Of a stretch of DNA of 64,000 nucleotides, positions 38,435 to 50,783 are shown in pieces (position 1 is the first letter of the stretch; each line of letters starts with the position of its first letter). Under the pieces are notes generated by a model. That model worked only from the letters and a program-made list of their open reading frames with translations, made no database searches and was not told where the DNA came from. The position numbers and the translations under genes were made by a program. The DNA lies in assembly GCF_017654505.1 (NCBI RefSeq), contig NC_054558.1:9126298-9190297 (forward strand), in the 5' to 3' direction. Source of the stretch: Polyodon spathula. Taxonomy: Eukaryota > Chordata > Actinopteri > Acipenseriformes > Polyodontidae.

Positions 38435-41163
38435 GTAAGTACAGTGTGTGGAAAGGCTCAGCGTGACTAGAAAGTGTCCTCTGAGTCCTCTCGGAGCTCT
38501 GTGTCCTTGTCCTGATGATGGCGAGAGATAAGGTGTTGAGATGGACTATGAGGGTGGGTGATAAATAAATGCTATCAATTTAATAGGAATGCAAATGTGG
38601 CAGGTCCTACATGGTTGAATTATTAAGACTTCTTTTTAAACAGGTACTATGTAGGAACATTGGTATTACTAACCTGCAAATGAGAGGAGCTTAGTACATA
38701 ATCAGTATGGTTTTTAAAAGGGGCAAAATAAGAACCAGGTCGCAAAGTGATTTTTAAAGCCTGTTAAAGTAACCACGTCCCTTGATTTATATTTTTAAAG
38801 CGTCGACAAGCGAACACACAATTCATTTCATCTAAAGCCTTTGAAAGCCATATCATCAGTGACTCAAATCAGCTTTTAGAAATCACTTTGTAATCACATG
38901 TAATCATATAAACTACAAAATGGTATCGGAAGCCATTAGTAGTGCAATATTTCATGTTGGATTTCAAAATGTTACATTTTTCCATTTCTATCAGTTTTTC
39001 ATTAAGTGTATGGAAAACTACAAAGCATATGTAATTCAATGTATTAATGCAACATTATTCAAAAGGTTGCACTGGTCCTGGAGAGCCACAAGGTCTTCTG
39101 GGTTTTGTTTCAACTGAACTCTCAGTTACTTAATTGCACCAATTATTGGCTTAATTAGTCAAGATTAGTCAAGATGTGTTCCAGATCATTAGCCACTAAT
39201 GACGTAAAGACTCGTATAAAACCTGCAGGATTGGGGCTCTCCAGCACAAGGGTTGGAGGCCCCTGAATTAGTACATTCATTTTAGTAGGTCAACCACAGA
39301 TTGTGTTATTAAAAAAAAAAATTATCCATAGGCTAGGGGTTTGTAGTAGTTAATTAAAATGGCCTTACCCTATCCCTAGCCACAAACCCAAACTATAGGG
39401 TGATATTTCAGCTTGGGATCCCAGTATTCCAAGTTGATCGGGTAAGGGTACGAGGGTGCAAACAGACATGGCTCTGAATTGGTACAGTCACTAGTCTGTT
39501 TAACCACTAACCTCTGAAAAAAGTATAAAGACATTTCAGGATGTGGAAAGCCACAATATGTGTACAGGCTTCTGAGAAAAACTCACTTTGCTATTTTCAA
39601 GTTTTTGTAAACTTTTCCAAGCTTATTCATTATGAAATTCATTTCCAACTTTACTTCTTCTGTATAGCTCGTGATGAAGGTTTGAAGAACTGGACGAAGC
39701 GCTTTCTTTAGTGACAGTAGTTTTGTAGAAGCTCTAGATTGCACAGATATAGTAAGAAATTCAACACATTTTGTGACTGAACTGTGTTTGGCTTTAATTG
39801 AAAGCTACAGTACCATTGAGACGTACATCACACAGTTTATTATTTCTAATTTTGAAACTGTTCTTTTTTCTTTTGCTTTGCAATGGAGCAATATAATATC
39901 CTGCCTAATTATCCAAATTAATTTCCTCTTAGATATAAAACCACTTCTACCAGAGAAACAACAGCAAGCATACATACAAGCCTTTCACTGTGCCACTAGC
40001 AAAACCCTCACGGTAATGTTGCACAACTACAAAGAAAGAAGTAAAGAATACCAAGGAGCTCTGAGTCGGTTTTGTAATTTCAATGCTTTTGATACTAAAG
40101 CAAAGTGCTGAGGTCATGCTAACAAAGGGGGTTGGTTTTGTATTGATTGTTCAGTTAATATATAGTACGTTTTCAATGTAGTACTGAAACTACTTTTGAG
40201 TTTCAAATGCATGTAAACTAATTTAAATCCTTGAGCAATACTAAAAGAAATGTAATAAATTCAATAACAAAGATCTTGAAAAGACCTTGACTTGTGGAAA
40301 CTTTATTCAATGAATTGATTACGTTTCTTTGGTAGTACAGTCATCTCTGGCTCAGAGAACAGCCCCGAGAAGCAAAAGTGTGCTCTTAGCAAGTGTCTCT
40401 AAGACAGAGAGGCAAGACCAATCATGACACAATATGCCAAGACCAATCACGCTATGAATCAATAAATGCAAATGTATTTATTACATATGTCATGACGCAT
40501 GTTCATCAACATATGAAATTAACAGAATAAGAGAAAAGCAATAGGCAAGAGTATGTTAATAAACTACAATAATGAACTAATGTTAACAAACTAACTGACA
40601 AACTAAATGAACAAAGCACCCCTACATAAGGTAAAAGTACAGCAGTGGCTCCAGCAGTAATTATTAATATGAGAGCACTATCCAAAACAAGCACGGATTT
40701 GAACACAATGGTTATTAACACAGCACCTCTAACACATCTTTAAAAATGCAGCAGCAGCTCTAGATTACTCTCTCGATGACAAGTCAGTTTTGAAAAGATT
40801 GAAGAAACCATTTGAATATGGGTTTGATGATGATGAGTTAGCAGGTTACTAAACAGCACTGTATCAGGTTTAAACGAATCGCTGTCTGTGTCAAAAAGGA
40901 GTTATTTTAAGCAAAGTTTCTGCTCCTTTAGGTGAAGCATTTATAATGGGAAAATTCTGTTTCAACACAAGGGTGTTCACTAAGCTGAAGAGTTATTTTA
41001 GAAGGTGTTCCTATACACAGAGACTTCTGTAATTCTAAATTGAGCATTATTGAGCTTTTCATAATTATGAATTAAATCCTTAAAGAAAAATGCATTACAA
41101 GGTGATCTTTAAAACAGATCCTCATTGTGCTATACTGTAACCCTCCTTCGCTGTTCTGCGCAG
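38435..41163. other. Presumed RAB44 intron 1
   Basis: This contains a short inverted-repeat element (39068-39262) and a plus-strand open segment at 39934-40111 preceded by TTTCCTCTTAG that looks exon-like but matches nothing I know. Otherwise I see only AT-rich noncoding sequence. Confidence 0.4.
39068..39262. mobile_element. MITE-like inverted-repeat element
   Basis: Left end CTGGTCCTGGAGAGCC and right end GGCTCTCCAGCACAAGG are imperfect inverted repeats bounding about 190 bp with no coding capacity; an internal AGTCAAGATT motif is duplicated. This is compatible with a nonautonomous DNA transposon. No target-site duplication was established. Confidence 0.5.
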
Positions 41164-41410
41164 AGGGGAGGAGCGTTCTCCGAGCGTCATGGCAGACAGG
41201 AAGAAGTCTGCCAAGTCCCGGAGGATGGGTTCCACCCGCAAAGGACAGCTCAGAATTCAGAACCCGGAGGGCTGGTTTGGAGGTGAGGAGGGGCCCCTGG
41301 AGGGTGTGATGGAGGACAGTGGAGAGAAGGCCCAGGAGACTCCTGATGAGCGCCACAAAATCCAGGAGGTCCAGGAGAAGAGAGGCTTCACCACACAGGG
41401 GGATAGTCAG
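41164..41410 (+). CDS. rab44: RAB44 first coding exon
   Basis: Acceptor CTGCGCAG at 41156-41163; ATG at 41189-41191, with a basic N-terminus (RKKSAKSRR) and the RMGSTRKGQ motif that recurs as RKLGSTRKGQ in each long cassette of the array. It ends GDSQ| in phase 0 with donor GTTGGT, the same unusual donor as the last cassette (47139). Confidence 0.75.
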
Positions 41411-44400
41411 GTTGGTTATTGTTCCTCATGGGGGTCCAGTCCTGTGAGTGTCTGTGTTGGCCTTGTCTCCCAGTTCCCAGTTCTGACACCCTGTTTTGTT
41501 TCTAGAAGCTGCTGGTGGATCCTCCTGTCCATGCAAGGGACAAGGAACAGGGGCTGGGCTGGGAGGGGAGTGGCTTCATCACCAGCGATGATCTCCCTTC
41601 AGGGCTGAGTGAGTACCAGTGATATCATGCACTGTGGATGGGCAAACAACACTAACTGGAAACAGTGAACCTTTTCTCGATGGAGGTATTGAAGGCTCTT
41701 CAGATTACAGGCACATTAACTACTTGTAGTTACACTGAATTTGTGAATTATTAATATTTATGACATACTGTTCACACACATTTCTGTGTTTGTGATGAAA
41801 GAACCAGTATATTAGCAATATCCATTAAATACTGTAACAGAAGTGTAAGTGCAGTGTAACAATGGTTTTGCCAATGCACCCACATTTTTTTATTGTATCC
41901 AGCAGTTTTCAGTTTGCAGCATAGCTTCTGACCACATTGTTTTCATGTTTGTCCTCTCCCCTTCCCCAGGGGAGTTCCTGGAGGTCCAGCCCAGTCCCAG
42001 TGTGAGGGAGAAGAGGGAGGAGGAGAGGCTCACCCCAGCGCCAGTGCTCTCCCAACCCCAGAGCACCGAGCCTCCCAAGGGAGCTGAGGATGAAGAGAAT
42101 GCCATTGTGCACAGGAAGAGAAAGCTGGGCTCCACCCGTAAGGGACAGCGCAGAATGCAGATTCTTGAAGGCCAGCTGCTGGGAGAGGAGGGGACCCCAG
42201 GTGGTGTGATGGAGGAGAGTGAAGAGAAGCTCCAGGAGACACCTGATGAGCTCCACAAGATCCAGGAGGTCCATGGGGAGAGAGGCTTCAGCACACAGGG
42301 GGATAGTCAGGTAGGTTATTGTTCCCCATGGGGGTCAAGTCCTGCGAGTGCATGTGTTGACCCTGTATCCCAGTTATAACACACTGTTTTAATTTTCAGA
42401 AGGAGCTTGATCAGGGGATGGAAACAGAGGTTACCAGACAGAATATCTCTCCATCCCCAGGGGAGTTTGTGGAAAACCAGCCCAGTGCTAGTGTTAAGGA
42501 GAAGGGGGAGGAGGAGAGGCTCACTGCAGCGCCAATGCTTTCCCAGCCCCAGGGCACCAAGCCTCCCATCGGAGCTGAGGATGAAGAGAATGCCATGGTG
42601 CACAGGAAGAGAAAGCTGGGCTCCACCCGCAAGGGACAGCGCAGAATGCAGATTCTCGAGGGCCAGTTGGGGAGAGACGAGGGGTCCCCCGGCGATGTGA
42701 TGGAGGAGAGTGAAGAGAAGGTCCAGGAGGCTCCTGATCCCTTCCACAAGATCCAGGAAGTCCACAAGGAGAGAGGCTTCAGCACACAGGGGGATAGTCA
42801 GGTAGGTTATTGTTTCCCATGGGCATCCAGTCCTGAGAGTGTCTGTGTTGGCCTTGTCTCCCAGTCTAACACCCTGTTTTATTTTCAGAAAGAGGAAGGG
42901 CTCTTGCAGGATATGATGGAAGAGAGTGACAAAAATTTCCAGGAGATTCCTGATCCCTTCCATAAGATCCAGGAGGTCCACAAGGAGATAGGCTTCAGCA
43001 CACAGGTGGATTGTCAGGTAGGTTATTTTTCCCCATGGGGGTCCAGTCCTGAGAGTGCCTGTGTTGACCCTGTATCCCAGTTATAACACGCTGTTTTAAT
43101 TTTCAGAAGGAGCTTGATCAGGGGATGGAAACAGAGGTTGCCAGCCAGAATATCGCTCCACCCCCAGGGGAGTTTGTGGAGAACCAGCCCAGTGCTAGTG
43201 TTAAGGAGAAGGGGGAGGAGGAGAGGTTCACCCCAGCGCCAGTGCTCTCTCAACCCCAGAGCACCGAGCCTCCCAAGGGAGCTGAGGATGAAGAGAATGC
43301 CATGGTGCACAGGAAGAGAAAGCTGGGCTCCACCCGCAAGGGACAGCGCAGAATGCAGATTCTTGAGGGCCAGCTGCTGGGAGAGGAGGGGCCCCCAGGG
43401 GTTGTGATGGAGGAGAGTGAAGAGAAGCTCCAGGAGACACCTGATGAGCTCCACAAGATCCAGGAGGTCCATGGGGAGAGAGGATTCAGCACACAGGGGG
43501 ATAGTCAGGTAGGTTATTGTTCCCCATGGGGGTCCAGTCCTGAGAGTGCCTGTGTTGACCCTGTATCCCAGTTATAACACGTTGTTTTATTGTTCCACAT
43601 GGGGGTCCAGTCCTGAGAGTGCCTGTGTTGACCCTTCAGAAGGAGATGGATCAGGGGTTGGAAACAGAGGTTGCCAGACAGAATATCTCTCCACCCCCAG
43701 GGGAGTTTGTGGAGAACCAGCCCAGTGCTAGTGTTAAGGAGAAGGGGGAGGAGGAGAGGTTCACCCCAGCGCCAGTGCTCTCTCAACCCCAGAGCACCGA
43801 GCCTCCCAAGGGAGCTGAGGATGAAGAGAATGCCATGGTGCACAGGAAGAGAAAGCTGGGCTCCACCCGCAAGGGACAGCGCAGAATGCAGATTCCTGAG
43901 GGGCTACTGGGGAGAGACAAGGGGTCCCCCAGCGATGTGATGGAGGAGAGTGAAGAGAAGGTCCAGGAGACTCCTGACCCCTTCTACAAAATCCAGGAAG
44001 TCCACAAGGAGAGAGGCTTCAGCACACAGGGGGATAGTCAGGTAGGTTATTTTTCCCCATGGGGTTCCAGTCCTGAGAATGCCTGTGTTGGCCTCATCTC
44101 CCAGTTCTAACACCCTGTTTTATTTTCAGAAAGAGGAAGGGCCCCTGGAGGATGTAATGGAGGAGAGTGACGAGAAGGTCCAGGAGATACCTGATGAGTT
44201 CCAAAAGATCCAGGAGGTCCATGGGGAGAGAGGCTTCAGCACACAGGGGGATAGTCAGGTGGGTTATTTTTCCCCATGGGGGTCGTCCTGAATTTGCCTG
44301 TGTTGGCCTTATCTCCCAGTTCTAACACCCTGTTTTATTTTCAGGAGGAGAAGACCCTGCAGGATATGATGGAAGAGAGAGACAAAAATTTCCAGGAGAT

Positions 44401-47400
44401 TTCTGATCCCTTCCATAAGATCCAGGAGGTCCACAAGGAGTCAGGCTTCAACACACAGGGGTATAGTCAGGTAGTTTATTGTTCCACATGGGGGTCCAGT
44501 CCTGAGAGTGCCTGTGTTGACCCTGTATCCCAGTTATAACACGCTGTTTTAATTTTCAGAAGGAGCTTGGTCAGGGGATGGAAACAGAGGTTGCCAGCCA
44601 GAATATCTCTCCACCCCCAGGGGAGTTTGTGAAGAACCAGCCCAGTGCTAGTGTTAAGGAGAAGGGGGAGGAGGAGAGGGTCAACCCAGCCCCAATGTTT
44701 TCCCAGCCCCAGAGCACCGAGCCTCCCAAGGGAGCTGAGGATGAAGAGAATGCCATGGTGCACAGGAAGAGAAAGCTGGGCTCCACCCGCAAGGGACAGC
44801 GCAGAATGCAGATTCCCGAGGGCCAGCTGGGGAGAGACAAGGGGTCCCCCGGCGATGTGATGGAGGAGAGTGAAGAGAAGGTCCAGGAGACTCCTGACCC
44901 CTTCCACAAGATCCAGGAAGTCCACAAGGAGAGAGGCTTCAGCACACAGGGGGATAGTCAGGTAGGTTATTTTTCCCCATGCGGTTCCAGTCCTGAGAAT
45001 GCCTGTGTTGGCCTTGTCTCCCAGTTCTAACACCCTGTTTTATTTTCAGAAAGAGGAAGGGCTCCTGCAGGATATGATGGAAGAGAGTGACAATAATTTC
45101 CAGGAGATTCCTGATCCCTTCCATAAGATCCAGGAGGTCCACAAGGAGACAGACTTCAGCACACAGGTGGATTGTCAGGTAGGTTATTTTTCCCCATGGG
45201 GGTCCAGTCCTGAATTTGCCTGTTTTGGCCTTATCTCACAGTTCTAACACCCTGTTTTATTTTCAGAAAGAGGAAGGGCCCCTGGAGGATGTAATGGAGG
45301 AGAGTGACGAGAAGGTCCAGGAGACACCTGATGAGTTCCAAAATATCCAGGAGGTCCATGGGGAGAGAGGATTCAGCACACAGGGGGATAGTCAGGTGGG
45401 TTATTTTTCCCCATGGGGGTCCAGTCCTGAATTTGCCTGTGTTGGCCTTATCTCCCAGTTCTAACACCCTGTTTTATTTTCAGGAGGAGAAGACCCTGCA
45501 GGATATGATGGAAGAGAGTGATGAAAATTTCCAGGAGAGTCCTGATCCCTTCCATAAGATCCAGGAGGTCCACAAGGAGACAGGCCTCAGCACACAGGTG
45601 TATTGTCAGGTAGGTTATTTTTCTCCATGGGAGTCCAGTCCTGAGAGTGCCTGTGTTGAGAGTGTCGCCCCAGCAACAATGCTTTCCCAGCCCCAGAGCA
45701 CCGAGCCTCCCATCGGAGCTGAGGATGAAGAGAAAGCCATTGTGCACAGGAAGAGAAAGCTGGGCTCCACCTGCAAGGGACAGCACAGAATGCAGATTCT
45801 TGAGGGCCAGCTGCTGGGAGAGGAGGGGTCCCCAGGAGGTGTGATGGAGGAGAGTGAAGAGAAGCTCCAGGAGACACCTGATGAGCTCCACAAGATGCAG
45901 GAGGTCCACAAGAAGACAGGCTTCAACACACAGGGGGATAGTCAGGTAGGTTATTGTTCCCCATGGGGGTCCAGTCCTGAGAGTGCCTGTGTTGACCCTG
46001 TATCCCAGTTATAACACGTTGTTTTACCTTTCAGAAGGAGATGGATCAGGGGTTGGAAACGGAGGTTGCCAGACAGAATATCTCTCCATCCCCAGGGGAG
46101 TTTGTGGAGAACCAGCCCAGTGCTAGTGTTAAGGAGAAGGGGGAGGAGGAGAGGGTCAACCCAGCCCCAATGTTTTCCCAGCCCCAGAGCACCGAGCCTC
46201 CCAAGGGAGCCGAGGATGAAGAGAATGCCATGGTGCACAGGAAGAGAAAGCTGGGCTCCACCCGCAAGGGACATCGCAGAATGCAGATTCCCGAGGGCCA
46301 GCTGGGGAGAGACAAGGGGTCCCCCGGCGATGTGATGGAGGAGAGTGAAGAGAAGGTCCAGGAGACTCCTGACGCCTTCCAGAAGATCCAGGAAGTCCAC
46401 AAGGAGAGAGGCTTCAGCACACAGTGGGATAGTCAGGTAGGTTATTTTTCTCCATGGGGGTCCAGTCCTGAATGTGCCTGTGTTGCCCTTATCTCCCAGG
46501 TCTAACAGCCTGTTTTATTTTCAGGAGGAGAAGCCCCTGCATGATATGATGGAAGAGAGTGACAAAAATTTCCAGGAGATTCCTGATCCCATCCATAAGA
46601 TCCAGGAGGTCCACAAGGAGACAGACTTCAGCACACAGGTGGATTGTTATGTAGGTTATTTTTCCCCATGGGGGTCCAGTCCTGAGAGTGCCTGTGTTGA
46701 CCCTGTATCCCAGTTATAACATGATGTCTTACTTTTCAGAAGGAGTTGGATCAGGGGTTGGAAACGGAGGTTGCCAGCCAGAATATCTCTCCATCCCCAG
46801 GGGAGTTTGTGGAAAACCAGCCCAGTGCTAGTGTTAAGGAGACGGGGGAGGAGGAGAGGCTCACCCCAGCACCAATGCTTTCCCAGCCCCAGAGCACCAA
46901 GCCTCCCATCGGAGCTGAGGATGAAGAGAATGCCATTGTGCACAGCAAGAGAAAGCTGGGCTCCACCCGTAAAGGACATCGTAGAATGCAGGTCCCTGGG
47001 GTCTTGCTGACGGGAGAGGGGACCCTGGATGGTGTGATTCAGGAGAGTGGAGAGAAGGCCCAGGAAACTCCTGATGAGCTCCACAAAATCCAGGAGGTCC
47101 AGGGGGAGAGAGGCTTCACCACACAGGGGGATAGTCAGGTTGGTTATTGTTCTTCATGGGGGTTCAGTCCTATGAGTGTCTGTGTTGGCCTTGTCTCTCA
47201 GTTCCCAGTTCTGACACCCTGTTTTGTTTCTAGATTCTGCTGGTGGATCCTCCTGTCATTGCAGGGGAGCTGGAGCAGGGGCTGGGCTGGGAGGGGAGTG
47301 GCTTCATCACCAGCGAGGATCTCCCTTCAGGACTGAGTGAGTACCATCCTTTAAATAAATGAATTGGGAGCGTGGAGGGTAAAGGCATCATTCAGCTATA

Positions 47401-50400
47401 TTTTTAATTTAATTTGCACTCTGGATGTGCTAACAACACTAACTGGAGACGCTAAACCGTTTCTCTATGGAGGTATTGAAGACTCTTCAGATTACAGGCA
47501 CACTGAATTTGTGATTTATTAATATTTACGACATACTGTTCACACACATCTCGGTGTTTGTGAGGACAGAACCACTATATTAGCAATATGTATTAAATAC
47601 TGTAACAGAAGTGTAAGTGCAGTGTAACAATGGTTTTGCCAATGCACCCACATTTTTTATTGTATCCAGGAGTTTTCAATTTGCAGCATAGCTTCTGACC
47701 GCATTGTTTTCATCTTTGTCCTCTCCCCTTCCCCAGGGGAGTTCCTGGAGGTCCAGCCCAGTACCTGCAAGGGGAAGGAGGAGAGAGTCACCCCATTGCC
47801 AATGCTCTGCCAGCCCCAGAGCACCGAGGATAAAGATTTCACCGTGACAGACAGAAAGCGAAAGCTAGGCTCCAGCCGCAGGGGCCCCAGAAGAGTGCAG
47901 AACCTCGGGGGCCAGCTCGGAGGACGACGGGAGGGCCAGGAGACCTTCAACGCGCTCCGCAAGATCCAGGAGCTCTTCCAGGGCAGTGACGGAGAAGGGA
48001 CGGGAAACATCACCCGCACAGAGATGCAGGTACTGCCACCAGGGGGAAATGCGCACCCATCTGGAGGTGTAAGACAAAAGCACAGCGCTGCAGATCGAGA
48101 GGAAAGCTAAAACATGAGGAGTGTCTGTTAGTGTTCATGAATACGGGTTACTATTCCATGCCTTGCTACAGAGGGAGTAGGTGAAGTGCTTCCTCATTAT
48201 TTCACATTTTATTAATTACCCGCTCATTAGTAAATCATACCTGTAGAAGACTTGGCTGAATAGGAAGCAACACTTCAGTCATTCACTGGTTTCGATATTG
48301 CAGTTTTTTATGATAATCAGAAATGGCTGTACAAATCACAAACACAGCAGCAGTACCCACAACAGCACTTCTCAATCAAAGTGCTTCTAGGCCTAGTGGC
48401 CCAGTCCTGGGTGAGTGAGTGTGTCAGCTCCCTCGTCTCCTCGTTCTGTTCCCAGGAGGTGTGTGGGGATCTGCCTCTCACCTTGGAGGAGCTGGACCAG
48501 GTGTTTGACCGGCTGGACAGAGAGGACAGTGGCTACATCACCAGCGAGGATCTCTCTGCAGCGCTGAGTGAGTACCAGGGCTCTGTCCCACACAGAGGCA
48601 GGGACACAGAGGTCAGGGTAAGCGTGGTACCCAGCCCAGGATACACAGATGTGTGTAACAGACTGTACTGCACATAGTCAATGTACAATGGAAACCACAT
48701 GGACTGGTTGAGTGATATGATAATAAACACCACTCTCCTTAATAATGATATATTAATACAGTATATATAAAATATACAGTATACAGTATGGGTAATATAG
48801 AATATTAGAATTCCAGGAAATAATTGACAAAAGGTATTCAACCTATACTCTTAATATGTTCACGACTATTGGGTATGCCCCTCTGTCTGTCTGTCTGACT
48901 GTCTGTCTAGGGGAGTTCCTGGAGGCCCAACACAGAGCGAGTCAGAGGGAGGAGGAGGAGGAGAGAGTGTCTCCACCCTCCCTGCTCTACCAATCCCAGG
49001 GCATTGTGTTGCCGGAGGAAATCCACGACGAGGAGAAACAGCACTTCCTGGCCCTCATGGACAAGCTGGGGGCCAGCAACCTGCTAGAGGAGTAAGAGTC
49101 TGGAGTGCAGGGGGGTGGAGGGGGGGTGCTGTTGGGGGTATGAGAGGTGGAGGGCTGTTTCTCTGTGGAAGGGGAGAATATCTCTTGAATAGAGCAAGTC
49201 TTCAGACTTGTTACTACAGCACGTGACTGTGGTGTCCTTCCTCCTCATATTGCATGTCCTTAATGATCTTCCTGGTTTCATTAGAGCTCTTACTATTCCC
49301 TTTATTAGTTGTGTTTGAGTCCTCCGACTTTGAGATTGCAGTTTACCTGTTCTTAATCACTTCTGTGCTGCTGCAGTGTGATTCTGGTCCACAGCACAGT
49401 TCCCAGACCAAGTCTGATTCTCTGATCCCTGTCCCAGGCAGTGGTGCTAATGGGCCATCTCTCTGTGTCCTGGCAGCCAGTCGGAGATCTGGAAGCTGTG
49501 GGCGGAGCTGCGGCACAATGAGCCTCATCTCCTGGGAAACCTGGAGGAGTTCGTGGCCAAGGTGACTTCTCAGATCCGCGAGGCCAGGGAGGAGAAGGAG
49601 GGTCTGGAGCTCACTCTGCAGAGGTGAGTGCTTCACACATGTGCACACTGGAGAACCTCACTGCAACAGATAGACATGGTCCAGGGTGTGTTGGCTCACT
49701 ATGGTGTGTTTCTTGTGACAGGAGGATCGTGGAGCACAACCTGGAGGTGCGGCAGCTGTATGAGGAGATGGAGCAGCAGATCAGCCAGGAAAAAGAGCGA
49801 CTGCACAGAGAGGCAGGTTCCTGACCACAGCTCACCTCCCTCACTGAATCACCATTGATAGCCATGTAGCAGCTGCAGTAGTATGAGGCTGCCATTGCAG
49901 AACTGCGCTGTATGCTGGTATTATTGTTCGTACTTTTATATAGTGACAGTATCACAAGCGTCATTCGCTGTGGTATTGTACAGTATCAGTATTAGTGAGC
50001 TCCAATAACTGGTACACTGCAGTGTTTCTTCCAAATCCATGTGTTGCTGGAAATACTTTGCTTTGGGTTTCTTCAGGCTAAATGCACTCACTCAAAGAAT
50101 CACATGTTCAGTTTGCCTAATGCCTCCAGCTACTCTTTATAATTCGAAGGGCTTACCGGTAAGGCTAATTGCAAGTAATCCCACTTAGGTTTTGCAGTTC
50201 AGGAGTGATCCGAGTGATCGCTGTTAATTTCAGTCAACTTTAACTTTGACAAAGACCTCTCATTGATATGTGTGTCTAGTTTTATAACTTTAAAATGCTA
50301 AAAGCAAAGTATAAAAAGCAAAGTCAATTAAAAAGGATTTCTTGTGCATGCCTGCCCGTTCCTTATTGTCCTTCAACAGAGCTTTAAGAAATCTCGCTCC

Positions 50401-50749
50401 CAGGGCAAGGAGCTGAAGAAGGAGCTGGACAAGAAGACTGATGAAGTGCAGCATCTGGTCGAGGTTCAGAATGAGGTAATGACAGATATTCTGTGAGTTA
50501 TTGTGCTGAAGCATCTGGAATGGTGTTCTTAACTGTGACCTGACCCTGACTGCTTGTGTCTCTGCCTCGCCCCTTTTAGCTGGAGGAGAGCGTCCACACA
50601 CTGCGCATCCGACAGCATGCGACCTGCTTCGAGAACAAGACGCTGCGCAGGACCAACCGTGAGCTGGAAGGGCAGCTAGAGGGCATTCGCGAGCAGCTGC
50701 AGGAGGCGCGCGCACGGCTGCAGGACATGCGCAGCTCCGAGGTGCGCAG

Positions 50750-50783
<34 letters not shown>

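Noticed and set aside
39934..40111. Exon-like plus-strand segment after TTTCCTCTTAG
   Set aside because: Plausible acceptor and 58 open codons, but no donor partner or homology; not in phase with a known RAB44 start.
41890..47084. Minus-strand frames across the exon array
   Set aside because: They are antisense shadows repeated with each cassette; splice signals and frame continuity are all on the plus strand.
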